DNA from: Cyclina sinensis
Lineage: Eukaryota > Mollusca > Bivalvia > Venerida > Veneridae
Direction: 5' to 3'
NCBI GenBank assembly: GCA_012932295.1
Contig: JAAONU010000017.1
Span: 496,001 to 560,000 of the forward strand
Length of the DNA stretch: 64,000 bases
Shown one piece after another: positions 1 through 11,210 of this stretch. How positions within the stretch are numbered: position 1 is the stretch's first letter; every line of letters begins with the position of its first letter. Made by a program: the position numbers and the translations under genes. The notes beneath the pieces are model-generated. The model saw only the letters and a program-made list of their open reading frames with translations. It did not search any database and was not told the DNA's origin.

Positions 1-1132
1 TAATTTTGTTTCTGTTTTGCTTTTTGTTATATTTCAGTGTGCCCTTAATATTTCAGTATGCCATGGCATTAGTGACCAAATTTTGCTTGCAGCAGTATTA
101 ATGTCTTGAAAATGAAGATTTCATCAAAACTTTGCAGGAATACTTGCAAGATTGGGAATAATACTAGTAACTTTTGTAGCATTGACAGTAGGTTACCAGA
201 GATATGACCAATTTTCCTCTACCAATATATGCATATTTCATTTCTATAGTCACAAAAAGAAAGTAGTTTTGACCGAATGCTTACCTGTATATAGAAATTT
301 GGCCTTTAAATTTTCAGAGTTTTTTAAAAAAAAAACTAAGGAGTATAAGAGTTATTACCCTTGTTCAGAATGTTAATTGTCTATGAGAGAATAAAGTCTA
401 ATTTTGTAAAGCTTCTGTTTTTGTCTTTTTTAACTTATGATATTTTATTTTCTTGTCATGTAATATATTATTTTTTTACAATATATATTTAATTTTCAAT
501 ATTTTATTTTTTGTTGCACCTCGTTAGTCAGTATTGTAACCAAGTTATGTAATCATGGGTGTTGTTTTTTTTTTTTTTGTGCTGTGCAAATTTTCAATTT
601 CAGAAGCAAAAAATTCATAGCCGGTGTTTATAATCATTTGAAGTGAGCAATTTGTTGCCAGTGTTTTTAGATTTTACACATCTTATATATTCTGCATGTC
701 TTCAGAAACAGTACAGCATTTATTTATCTAAGAATCTGTAAATATTGAAGCAAAGTAAGGGTATCATTATTACAGTATAAACAAAACAGTTTCTCAAGAC
801 CTTTTTACCTGATTTTGATCCTGAGTTCTCTTTTAAATAACATTCCAAGAATGTATAAATTAGAAATTGTTATCCTGTTTTTAAATTAGGAGTGTATTTG
901 AGTCTTCAGTCATTGATAGTTTGTGTTATATAAATATATATTAGGAATTTGTTTGTGTTCAATAAAAAGTATTTTTCCTGCCTGCCCGTTCCATATCCTC
1001 ACCTTTAAACAAATCATGGTGCTTTTTGTTTTCTTATTTTTGTGGATAATTGTTATTTCTCTTTGTTATAGCTTGTTCATTGCTTCAGTGATCTGTAGAA
1101 TAGAATCACCTTTGCTCAATGGATGCAATACA

Positions 1133-1233
1133 GGATAAGAAATAAGGGAGACAATATGTTTAGTAGTAGAGGTGTGTCGTAAGCTGGCCCTTTCAGTAGG
1201 GGTGACACTATAATAAATAAGCACGTTATTTTA
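1133..1233 (+). mobile_element. SINE group A, 3' fragment
   Basis: This shares its 3' body with the full-length SINE at 10949-11210: the segments GTAGAGGTGT, GCTGGCCCTTTCAGTAGGGG and TGACACTATAATAAA occur in the same order, followed by AAGCAC. The tRNA-like head is missing, as expected of a 5'-truncated retroposed copy. Confidence 0.75.
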
Positions 1234-1924
1234 CTGTATAATTATGTACTTTGGCATTACCTTAATAGGTTGTTAGGGAGGGTGTTTCATAGGGTTTTAT
1301 TCAACTTAAAACCAAGAATAAGCATTGTGAAGCTTCGTTTAATTTGATCAGAGCAACTCACTTTTAACAGTAAAGTTGACAGAATGATAAAATAGACCAT
1401 TTGGCTACGTGTATTTACTCAGATTGTGTGAAGCAGAGTTGCTCCTTGTCCAACTGATTGCCGTTTTTCCTTGGTTTTCTTTAATTATTTTAATATTGTT
1501 TTAGCTTCTGTTTTATTAAGCAGATCTGAACTACCTGTGTATGTCAGAGTTACAGCCCTTTGTTCAGTGTTTAAGACACTAGTTTGCCTTCATGATTTGT
1601 CAATGAATACAAGATTTTTCCAGGAGACTAGTGTGTTTCAAAATATGATGAATTCATAAGGAATATTTCAGGGCATTTTTTAAATGTCTTCCAATGTTTA
1701 AAATTGATTAACATATTTTAGTAGATGCAGTCTTCAAAAAAAAATCTTTTATCTTTTGTTACTTTATTCTTGATATGAAATATTTTTGGAAGGCAGTGAT
1801 CACATTACTTGTAATAGTTTGCTATCTACAACTGCAAAGTCCTGAAAACTTAGGAATTGTATTTAATCAGTCCTTTTTTTATATATTACTCACATTTTAT
1901 TTTATGCTTGCAATATTTTCACTA

Positions 1925-1930
1925 AATAAA
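1925..1930 (+). terminator. candidate poly(A) signal AATAAA
   Basis: A canonical AATAAA is followed within about 20-30 bases by a GTTGTTCT stretch that could act as the GU-rich downstream element. It sits within 200 bases of the CpG-poor to CpG-rich switch near 2.0-2.1 kb, so it is the best candidate for the 3' end of an upstream gene. No transcript evidence is available, and AATAAA is frequent by chance here. Confidence 0.25.
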
Positions 1931-2339
1931 ATTTGTTAATTACAAAGTTGTTCTAGTTAAAAGAGGTACTGTAAACTGGAAAGAATATTGGATGATTTAA
2001 AACAGCACGGTCCATCAAAAACTTTTAAGTGAAAGGTAATATCTTTTAAGAACAATTTCCCTCTTTTTCAGAGAAATTTTTTCAGTGTCTGAAAAATATA
2101 TGTATTTGTATGAATAAAATAAACTCGAATAACAAAGACAATTTCGTCGTCTAAAAGTATTTGCTCTTGAGAAGTGGATTTTGTGTACTATTTTCCATGT
2201 TATAGTTCTGGAAACGCATTCTGAAGATATAAATACCACCTGTAATGTAAAATAAGGTAGGTAATTCTTGCATATTGTGTCGGGAGACGAAGTACCGTAA
2301 ATTCAGACTTCCTGTACGATCACCTTCACCACCATTGAT

Positions 2340-2545
2340 TTTAAAAATATATTTTTCGGATGAGACATTAAACCGAGGCCCCATGTATCGGTGCTGTACA
2401 CTGAGCATTGAAAAGAACCAGGGATGTCTCTAACATTGGATGCTTTCTGTGCATTATCCTCACATCCTGAGACAACCAAACTGCAGGGGGCGTCGGTCAC
2501 GTGCAATCAGTGCCGACGATAAATAAACTCATTTAGATAAAAGGA
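2340..2545 (+). mobile_element. SINE group B, body and tail (+)
   Basis: The body GAGACATTAAACCGAGG...CATGTATCGGTGCTGTACAC...GGGATGTCTCTAA is the reverse complement of the minus-strand copy at 60960-61190 and also matches 34915-35045. The tail GGGGGCGTCGGTCA...CCGACGATAAATAAACT recurs at 42355-42390. No clear tRNA head is visible upstream, so the copy is 5'-truncated. The short ORFs here are repeat-derived. Confidence 0.8.
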
Positions 2546-3054
2546 CTCCAATATAATGTACACTCGAATTTATTCATAAAACTTTTTACTAGAGAATATA
2601 TTATGCTTGGTAGCATAATAACAGATAATTACATTTAAAATTCAGTACGAATCTACCGTTGCCGTTTATAAAGAATACACACTACCCAGAAGAATTACCT
2701 CCCTTAGTTCAGAGTACAAAGATAATCGTATCAAATTAGAGCCATGACAATGGAAAAAGATTATACAGGGATTTCAAAACATTCATTCATGTCTTAAAGG
2801 TTCTTTGATTCTTTATTTCGTTTCCAATTTCTTTGATACTTCTGAAAAAAATGCGATCTTGTGTAGCTCAACAGTTGTTAGAAAGTTAAAAACAACCCAC
2901 TGAAACTCTTGACTTTATATTTGGTGTCTATCTGTTACGCCCATATTATTAACGTTTGGATATTTCAGGTCGGGGTAAATGCAAGATCTACAATTATTAT
3001 TCCACGAACTTACAGTTCTTTGAGCACTGGTTCACAAGATTTACGATTTATGAT

Positions 3055-3264
3055 TTAATTAATTTTAATTAAATTATTTTTTTTATAAGATATGTATGTG
3101 GAGGAACGTGTGGGCCCGTATTTATCAATCTTTTGCGTTACATTTGTTCCGATTCTCAGTAGACGATGTATGGTTGGTCTGACAGTTGGACAGAAAATAA
3201 TGATAAGGGGTGTGGCACAGGTGCTGACTAGGCTGAATAGACCACTAACATAAGCACTTGACAT
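3055..3264 (-). pseudogene. GPCR TM7/helix-8-like fragment (rhodopsin family), orphan last exon or relic
   Basis: The 69-residue minus-strand frame contains a hydrophobic segment at residues 4-25, ending ...STCATPLIIIFC, followed by a basic PTVRPTIHRLLR stretch. This is the layout of TM7 and helix 8 of class A GPCRs, where the canonical motif is NPxxY. Here the Asn is Thr and the Tyr is Ile, so the motif is degenerate or from a divergent subfamily. The frame has an upstream stop six codons before the first Met, so the remaining six helices would have to come from another exon on the minus strand; none is visible between 3.3 and 27 kb. It could be a real terminal exon, a decayed copy, or a chance hydrophobic ORF. 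Confidence 0.3.
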
Positions 3265-5809
3265 GTTGTTAACGTAAATTTAGTACAAGATACCCAAAAT
3301 TTTCAACCAAAAAATAAAGTTAATGGCCGAGATTCGCAAGAGGAGTTTTTCCTTGGGGCTGTAACACATTACAGGCTTTACCAGATGGCTCATATTTCTG
3401 AATTGCCGTTAATGACCGCCAGTATTACTTCAAACGAAGACTTGTTCCTTGATATAGCTCATTTAATCCAATCTCGGTTCTTCCTCACAAAATATTACCA
3501 TTAATTTTGAAAAAGAGAAGTTTTTAATCACGAACCTTTAATGTTGGACTTTAGATTATTAGCCTTTAATAAATTAATATATACGAGCTTTATTTATTAA
3601 ATTCTTTTTTTCTAGTAATGCCACGACTTATTTCGATCATTAGCAAACGTCTCGGTTTACAGTCTTTTTCCGTCTAATTAGGATTATTATATTGTCCATA
3701 CGTACGTTTCCATAGCGATATTAGGTGATGACGTCATATCACTGTTACCGTTGACAACACTAGAGAGATATAATGTGTTTCCTGAAGTCACAGATGTTTG
3801 TATTATTTCAAATTAAGATTTCTTTTGTACCGAAACGTGTCATTGTAGAGTTGTCAAAGTATTTCCATTAATACACTGGTAACAGAGAAGATCAAATGGC
3901 CAACTGTTGTTTTTGTTATATCTTTAGAGATAAAAAGCTTGTCTATATATTGACTATCCTCAACTTCGTCTTGAAAAAAAAACCTTGGAAAATGACTCAT
4001 TTCTATTCACGTAATTTTTTATTCCTTTCGTCTTCAAAAGCTTGCTTTACTTGTTTTCGCGACGTTCATTGAAAATATTAGTTCAGACTGCTACTCAACC
4101 AACAACTGCTAGATATTTACGGGTCTTACACGTAGGAACTCCTTAGCCCCACATTTAGAATAGCTATATAGATACATGGTTATATATTGAGTTATTTAAA
4201 GCTTAGTTTTATATCAACAGGGTCTTCATTCAATTAAGGCTCTGATATCAACAATTCTTGTTCAGCGCAAGTGGTTCTATGTCCTGTCCATCCGTCTTTT
4301 GAAAGGTTAGGTATTTGCTCGGGTTAGGTAGTTACTGGTGTAAGATAGCTACTGAGGTTAGGTATCCTCATCCTCGAGAAACATTATGTAAGTATTTATT
4401 TACGAATTTGACCACCTTGCCAACTAGATGGTTGACAGTGGAATGCTTATCCAACGTTATGCTCAGAGAAATAAACAGAAACAATTACAGAATTATTGAC
4501 GTCATCTCTATGTTCAATATAACACATAAATTTTGATATTTATTTATGTTCTGTATACCCCGCCGTCTTTGATATAAAGAAATCTTACACTTAAATGTCG
4601 GAAGTTCGGTGGCTTATTTTACTAAGTCCATTTGCAATTAAGAAAACCCAACGAACTGAAATACGACGCTTTTCAGAGACGAAAGGTAGTTAGCATAAAT
4701 GTTAAATTGCTTTTAACGGTCATTTAATTGGCCATTGAAAACGTTGATCTGTATATTGACTTTTAAAGTCAAATGGGAATCAATTTGAATGGATTAAAGA
4801 TTCAAATTTATATGGATATAAAGACTGCCATAATTTAAGAAATAAGTAAAATTTATAATGTTTGTTGGATGGCAGGTTTTGGTAACTTACGCTTTGTCAA
4901 ACAATCTTTTAAGTTGGTCTCATCAAGACAAATAACCCCGGCAAATTACATCACATTCATCCTATGAATGTTATCGGACCATAGATGTTTTTTTAATTTG
5001 TCACCAAGATAGAGTAAGCACTAATTAAGTAGTGAAAGTAAGATGTTTTCCCCCCATTTTCCATCAAAGTTTTGTAAGCGGAACGTGACAGAGCTACTAC
5101 CAATTGGACCTTTTATAGATATCCCTTTAACTTGAACCTTTAATAAAACACGTCAGCAGAAAGGGAGGAAGGAGAAGGCGAAATAAAGTTCTAAAATCAC
5201 AGAACGATGTTTTCCATACAAAGCGAAGATACGGTAAGGGTTATTTTTTTTTTTTCATTTTTTTTTTCTGCTCTTGTTGCATAAAGTTTTCTGAGCCGCC
5301 ATCGACCCATTCGCCGACTCCAACTCCCGTGTGACCAACACGTCTTCTAAATAGTTCGTTTGATGCATAACTGACCACCGGACTAAATTTGTGGGTCAAT
5401 AGCGGTCATTTGCGTTTTTCTTTTCTTCGGGGTATTTAAGTTCACGATAATGATCAGTCCATTATACATATGTAAGCGGTTATAAAATAACTTTGACCTC
5501 CGCACATTTAAATGCAAGCTTTCTAGGACCCCAGACGTATACTTATTTCAAATATTACGATTTTATGTACAGTGGGTACGACACACATTAATTGTTGCAC
5601 AGATATTTTACATACACAAAATTTCTTTCAAATCCTTGAAAATCAAATTGTCTTAAGTGACAGTCTGCTAATCTATGTTGTTGTGAAAGACTAGATAGTA
5701 GTTGCAGTCTCGAAGCCGCCGAAACATTCGTTGTGCATTCATGAATATATATCATAAACATACTGCAAGGCAAAACGTTTTAGAGTATTTTGAGAGTAAT
5801 ATTTCAATC

Positions 5810-5980
5810 CATCCTCCTCCACATCACCATCATTATCATAAACATCATCTTCTTCATCATAATCACCCATCATCATCATTATCATCATATTTTTCCATTT
5901 ATATGTTTTTATTTAAACAAATGGACGCGGACAGATGCGACAGAAAAATCATCATCATCATCATCTTCATCATAATGATC
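5810..5980 (+). repeat. ATC/CAT-rich low-complexity tract
   Basis: Interrupted CAT/ATC trinucleotides run from about 5815 to 5890 and again at 5950-5978. They create His-rich and Ile/Ser-rich reading frames that have no other coding character. Confidence 0.8.
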
Positions 5981-6897
5981 GTTATGTAACAGATAAATTG
6001 GAAGTAATCTGAATATTTTCGTAGTTCTTGTTAGGACAGGATTTCTAAAACCTATTGAACTTTAATTTCAAAAGATCACATCTTTTATTTAAGTTAAAAT
6101 TCTTGGTAGATCTAGAGACCTGACCCAACTAGAACGTTGAACCTTATTTCAATGGTCTTCAATCAAACTGCTGGTATTTAATTTATTTAATTAATCCATA
6201 GATCGAACAATTCAGTTTGACATTCAGAGTTATCCCGTGTTAAAACGAAAGTTGGTAAAGGATTGACTTAAGTAAATATGATTAAATGTATGTATATGAA
6301 TTTAAGACTCGGTTTTAACGCAATGTTTAAATACAATTTTACGAATGGAGAGAGAAGGAGAATCTTTCGAGTGATCTATCAATACATTTACCCTTGTTTT
6401 GGTGATGAATTCAGATCTACCGAGGTAGTTACCAAGGAATGGGGGCTTTTAGTAAAGCAATGGGTCAATATGTGTAAATAAGAAAGTGTCTCGGGGTCTA
6501 CTAAGGAAGACCTTGCATGGATAGATACACTGATTTGTGTGTGCATTTGTATTGCTTTTTCTATCTGGATTTATAGGCAAACAAGGAATTTGTCAAACAG
6601 GCAGTCAAATAGTGATAAAAGTTTAATTTTTCTGACGGCGAAGATTCAAATTCAAGTGGTTCTTAACAAGTGGTGATCATTATTTGTAAAAAAATGTAAT
6701 TACTTTGTTTTCTTGTTTCCGGAAGAAAATGTTTTGAAGATCATATGAACCATCCTGATTTATCTACGCATACAAACATGCACGTGCTATTTGGGGTCAA
6801 TTTATAATAGGGGCCGCCTGATAATGTATAGGGATTACAAAACACGCATGGAAGAGGACTTTTACGGAAAGTTTAATGGATACGCCGGAAAAAAGGT

Positions 6898-6960
6898 ACT
6901 TCATCATCACCATTATCATCGTCATCATCAAAATTATCATCATCGCCAGCATCACAGCTT
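6898..6960 (+). repeat. CAT-rich low-complexity tract
   Basis: A second degenerate CATCAT/CATTAT patch about 1 kb from the first. It gives a His-rich frame on the + strand and a Met/Ile-rich frame on the - strand, both artefacts of the repeat. Confidence 0.7.
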
Positions 6961-7761
6961 CCAGCATTATAATTATTATGGGCTTCAGAAGGATGAAAAT
7001 ATACATAAACCTAATTGGTTGTATCTCCTAGAGAAACTTCGTAGTATTGCGTGTTTAAACTGTAATCTTGTTAAAAATCATAGTGTATACACTAGTTATA
7101 TCACAGAAACATCTGTTGTACAACAAAACAACCAAACAAAAAAACTTTAAAAAAGGTCTAGAGATAAACACAGTTCTTAAATTGCTTGAATAAAATTAAA
7201 CAACGCATCTTTTGAAAACCTCACACGTTGGTAAAGTAAAAAGATGTTCTTTATAACATCCACGAGAAAACATTTCTGTCAAACAGAAGATGTTATTACT
7301 TCATGGTAATTAAAACATTTCGGATTATTTGTATTGAAGTTTTTTACTAGAGCACTGAACGAACACGTGTATCATTAATCCGACTTAGAGTTTACTTTGT
7401 CCATTAATCGCTAATGATGAAAATAAAATCGGGTTTTCATGAATTAAATACTGCATAGATCTTCTTAAGGGTGTCTGTGTGATTACATTTCAATAAATAT
7501 TTAACGTGGATTTTTTTTTGTATAAATCTTATACTTTTGACGTAAATGTGTTTGATTCCAAACAAAGTACATACACCAGGGCCTTCCATATTTTATTCAA
7601 ATCCAGATACAACCTTATCGTTCAGAGGGTGTAAATCTTTGTGACAGAGATTTTTTCACTCTCAAGATTTACAGTTCAGTTCTTTTTTATCCTTACCGTG
7701 CTGAATATGAGGAACAGACTTCCCCATCATTAGTTTAGACTACCCGTTTCTATAGGGGGTA

Positions 7762-8580
7762 CTCGTGTCAGATTCATGCTCACGTGCGGCTGACGTATCA
7801 GATTCATGCTTACGAACAGCTGGCGTGTCAGATTCATGCTTACGTACAGCTGACGTGTCGGATTCATGCTCACGTACAGCTGACGTATCAGATTCTTGCT
7901 TAAGTGCGGCTGACGTATCAGATTCAGGCTCATGTGCGGCTGACGTATCAGTTTCATACTTACGTACAGCTGGCGTATCAGATTCATGCTTACGTACAGC
8001 TGACATGTCAGATGCATGCTTACGTGCGGCTGACGTGTCAGATTCATGCTTACGTGCAGCTGACGTGTCAGATTCATGCTTACGTGCGGCTGGCGTGTCA
8101 GATTCATGTTTGCGGTTGACGTGTCAGATTCATGCTCACGTGCGACTGACGTGTCAGATTCATGCTAACGAACAGCTGACGTGTCAGATTCATGCTTACG
8201 TACAGCTGACGCATCAGATTCATGCTTACGTACAGCTGACGTGTCAGATTCATGCTCACGTGCGGCTGACGTGTCAGATTCATGCTAACGTAGGGGTTGA
8301 CATGTCAGATTCATGAATGCTTACGTACAGCTGGCGTGTCAGATTTATGCTCACGTGCGGCTGACATGTCAGATTCATGCTCACGTGCGCCTGACGTGTC
8401 AGATTCATGCTAACGAACAGCTGACGTGTCTGATATATGCTTACGTACAGCTGACGTGTCAGATTCATGCTCACGTGCGGCTGACGTGTCTGATTCATGC
8501 TAACAAACAGCTGAAGTGTCAGATTATGCTTACGTACAGCTGACGTGTGATTCATGCTTACGTACAGCTGACGTACACGT
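7762..8580 (+). repeat. 30-bp minisatellite, about 27 direct copies
   Basis: The unit reads GATTCATGCTTACGTACAGC followed by TGACGTGTCA. Copies differ at a few positions (CACGTG for TACGTA, CGGC for CAGC, GTATCA for GTGTCA). Each unit carries several CpGs, a CAGCTG or CACGTG E-box-like word and a TGACGT half-CRE. As 30 is a multiple of three, several frames stay open on both strands (up to 183 codons), but the products are pure repeats and I do not call them genes. Unit-to-unit variation is patchy, as expected of unequal exchange. Confidence 0.95.
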
Positions 8581-8597
8581 CGTCGGTAAGTATAATT

Positions 8598-8715
8598 TTA
8601 CACGTCATCTGTACGTAAGAATGAATCTGACACGCTGGCTATACATAAGAACACGTCTGACACGTCAGCTGAACGTAAGTATGAATGTCACACGTCACCT
8701 GTATGTAAGTATGAA
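8598..8715 (-). repeat. inverted arm of the 30-bp minisatellite
   Basis: After a short spacer the same unit continues in the opposite orientation for about four copies (ACACGTCATCTGTACGTAAG, then ATGAATCTGACACG and so on). The last direct copy and the first inverted copy can pair as a stem with a roughly 25-base loop. Confidence 0.85.
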
Positions 8716-8792
8716 TGAATGGAGAATGAATGAATGAATGAATGAATGAACGAATGAATGAATGAATGAATGAATGAATGAATGAATGAATA
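8711..8792 (+). repeat. (GAAT)n tetranucleotide microsatellite
   Basis: About twenty GAAT/ATGA repeats with few interruptions. It directly abuts the inverted minisatellite arm, whose units contain TATGAATG, so it probably grew out of the array's own sequence. Confidence 0.95.
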
Positions 8793-10596
8793 AGAGGCCC
8801 GTTCAGTATGTGTCAGTAAGACGGAACCTGATAGGTATCCATTGGTAAGGGCTGTGCCTTATTTTAACCCAGATAAACATTATTGTATAGTTATGTTTGT
8901 TAATGGACCAGGATTTACTTTTTCTTAAGCCTGTCGAAACAGAGGCGATAGCTGTATCCCCTGTCTGACCGTTTTTGACTGTCAGATAAGTTCTTTTGAT
9001 ATTTAATTTCAAGGTTGGATGTACTTACGTAATGAGAAAGTCGTAGGGTTTGTGGTGTATCCTAGTCAATTTCAATAGTGGGAGAATCATTGATTGACAA
9101 GGCGTGTCATCATCAATGAAGACTGAGTTTATTTCATAACTTTTGATAGGAGTCTTTTGAAAAGATTTAATTTAATTGCTGTAATATTTGCACAATGTGC
9201 AGTGCAACTCCTCTTTATGTACTTTTTCATATCACGTGACAAAATAGTGAGAAAAGGAAGTCAAGAGTAGGTGATGGTATTTGTACGCCATCTATCAGAA
9301 ATGCAAACGGTTTGTTTTAGATTCAAACACAGATCTTGCATTGTGTAAACAGTTTTTTATTCGAATAACTGAATTACTTTAAAAAGAAGGCATATTTTAC
9401 CAATATTTTACCAATAACCGAGTGGAAAAAAGTAACTAAAATATGTTAAGTGCTGGTAAAAAATCTGAACAAAATTATTTTGCTACGGACGTTTTAAACA
9501 TTTACAATGTAAATGCTAGAATAATTTTAACTCTTAGTTCCTGTACACTCTTAAATTATAACAAGATATTAATAAATTTGGAAGGTTAAACTTTGGCCAT
9601 TTTCCCCAGACTGCAGACTACATTTTCCACCGATAAAGTACGGTACCCGTTCCATTTCTGTTCTATTTAGTAATGACCGTTATTGATTCCTTTACGATTT
9701 ATAAGACAGAAAACATTTTCAAAAAACAAAACAAAATACAAAACAAAACAACAACAAAAACAATGGATAATAGTGATACTTTTTTTAATGCTCTCGCAAA
9801 CTTAAAATTAGGTTGAAATTCTAGCTACTTCGTGAAGCTGAAGTTTGCCTTTCCATAATGGATTATTTTGTTTCAGCGAAGACTTCTCAAGTTCTGCTAG
9901 TTTGGAGAAACAATCTTGTAATACCATCGACAGTCGAAAACTGATTCTGAACTATTAGATACAAATAAAGAGACATGTACATTTATTCACCGAGTAAGCT
10001 AATCTGTGATTTGTTCAGACTGAGATTACGTAAAGTAAAAACATGCGAGAAAAGGCAGTCTGAACTATGTTTGTAAGGCAACACAATAGTTTCAAGATTG
10101 TTTTTGCAACTCAGAATAATTCATGGTACTCTTCAGTACAACTACAGAACACTACAGTTTTTTTTTTCTCCAATTTCCCTTTCTTAAGTTTTTCGGAATT
10201 TTCTTTCTGAGAGTATTCTGTCTTTTCGGTTCTTTAAGATATCAACGAATATGAGCCCAAAGGAAACAAAAGAAAATGTAAAAAGAAGACAAAAATTTAA
10301 CAGATTGCTATAAACGCTTTTTCAGTTTGACCTAAAATCACAGAAGAGTATACATTACCGAAAGCCATCGTCGATATAAAAAATATAAACAAAAACCTTA
10401 CATTTCAAGGGGTAATCATTTGTTCCCGCGCGCTATTTTAGTTTGACTGACTCATGAATTGTGACGTATGTGCAAACGTTCGCTCTCATAAAGGGTATCA
10501 TGTGACGTAACGAAAGGCCTTAGAGTGAAAACTACAGTTGTAATATCCATCTATCTTTCTGAGTTTATTTTGAGGTTATTATTGCAAAGTTTATTT
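8793..10596. other. no gene recognised
   Basis: Only an A-rich tract of AAAAC/AAC words at about 9720-9764 stands out. It may be the tail of an old retroposed copy, but no body is recognisable upstream. Confidence 0.5.
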
Positions 10597-10785
10597 AATT
10601 TAGGTTGTGGTTGGGCGGGGTGCAAGATTCAGATAGCATCCCGTTCCAGACACCTCGGTTTAACGCCTCATTTGAAAAGCAATTAGTAATGCTAGTAAAG
10701 GAGCTGGGGATCGAACTCGCGACCCCTGGGTTACATGTCCAGTTCATTACCACTGGAACTCTGATCGGCCCAAATTGTAAACCTT
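10597..10785 (-). mobile_element. SINE group B, minus-strand copy with tRNA-like head
   Basis: On the minus strand the segment GGGGTCGCGAGTTCGATCCC carries a Pol III B-box-like core (GAGTTCGATCC), followed by AGCTCC and a body matching the copy at 60960-61190 (AAATGAGGCGTTAAACCGAGG here). The middle of the body is deleted relative to that copy. The 65-codon + strand ORF across it is a shadow of the repeat. Confidence 0.75.
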
Positions 10786-10948
10786 TTGTTACGATTCTCT
10801 AGTAGAACACCACATCATATGATATTTATGTTCAACTCAAAAGATTCATCCTTTTTTCTTTTGAAAGCAAAAAAAATGTTTTGAATAAAATGAGTGTGCT
10901 ATATTCATTGTTTTTCATTCTGGTTTTGAATTTAATAGATATATTAAC

Positions 10949-11210
10949 GTCTCCGTGACCTAGTGGTTAGGGCGTCCGCTTACGGAGCGGGAGGTCGAAG
11001 GTTCGAGTCCTTTCAGGGGCTTATTCTGATGCGGCCGGTTGGTGAGCCGCCAGTTAGTTAAAGAATGGTAACCGATTGCCTGTCCACCTGGCGCCTAGCA
11101 CATAGGATAAGGAATCGGGGAGTAAATGTTTACACTAGTAGAGGTGTCTAATAAGCCCGGGAGGCTGGCCCTTTCAGTAGGGGTGACACTATAATAAACA
11201 AGCACTTTCC
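10949..11210 (+). mobile_element. SINE group A, full-length with tRNA-Arg(ACG)-like head
   Basis: The head (10949-11020) has an A-box-like TGACCTAGTGG and a perfect B box GGTTCGAGTCC at 11000-11010. The anticodon arm folds as TCCGC/GCGGG with a seven-base loop TTACGGA, giving anticodon ACG. The acceptor arm is not a good pair, so it is SINE-derived and not a working tRNA gene. The body ends with the CTTTCAGTAGGGGTGACAC and ATAATAAACAAGC tail shared with 1133-1233. The V-SINE/RUDI family known in molluscs is a candidate relative, but I could not compare. Confidence 0.8.

Larger units (their letters stand above)
1..2000 (+). other. CpG-poor, T-rich tract; possible 3' UTR or last intron of an upstream gene
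   Basis: No protein is recognised. The tract has about ten CpG dinucleotides in 2 kb by hand count and a clear excess of T over A on the + strand, which matches the PDE8 intron after 29.3 kb and contrasts with the CpG-rich DNA that follows. AATAAA signals occur near 391, 960 and 1925. I infer that it is the transcribed tail of a + strand gene lying left of the window. It could equally be ordinary AT-rich intergenic DNA. Confidence 0.3.
2546..7761. other. CpG-rich, gene-poor flank
   Basis: Apart from the GPCR-like fragment near 3.1 kb and two ATC/CAT-rich patches listed separately, I recognise no gene or repeat. CpG is frequent (about 30 in 3001-4000 by hand count). Two palindromic CRE sites TGACGTCA lie at 3729 and 4497. 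Three GGTTAGGTA-type words occur between 4300 and 4360 but do not form an array. Confidence 0.5.

Noticed and set aside
4300..4375. Telomere-like GGTTAGGTA words
   Set aside because: Only three scattered copies, with no array and no consistent spacing.
7730..8740. ORFs of 70-183 codons with SDSCLRTADV- or HESDTSA-type repeats
   Set aside because: The 30-bp unit keeps frames open on both strands; there is no signal peptide, no splice context and no non-repeat sequence.
10949..11020. A functional tRNA-Arg(ACG) gene
   Set aside because: The anticodon arm and B box are good, but the acceptor stem does not pair and the sequence continues into a SINE body shared with another copy.
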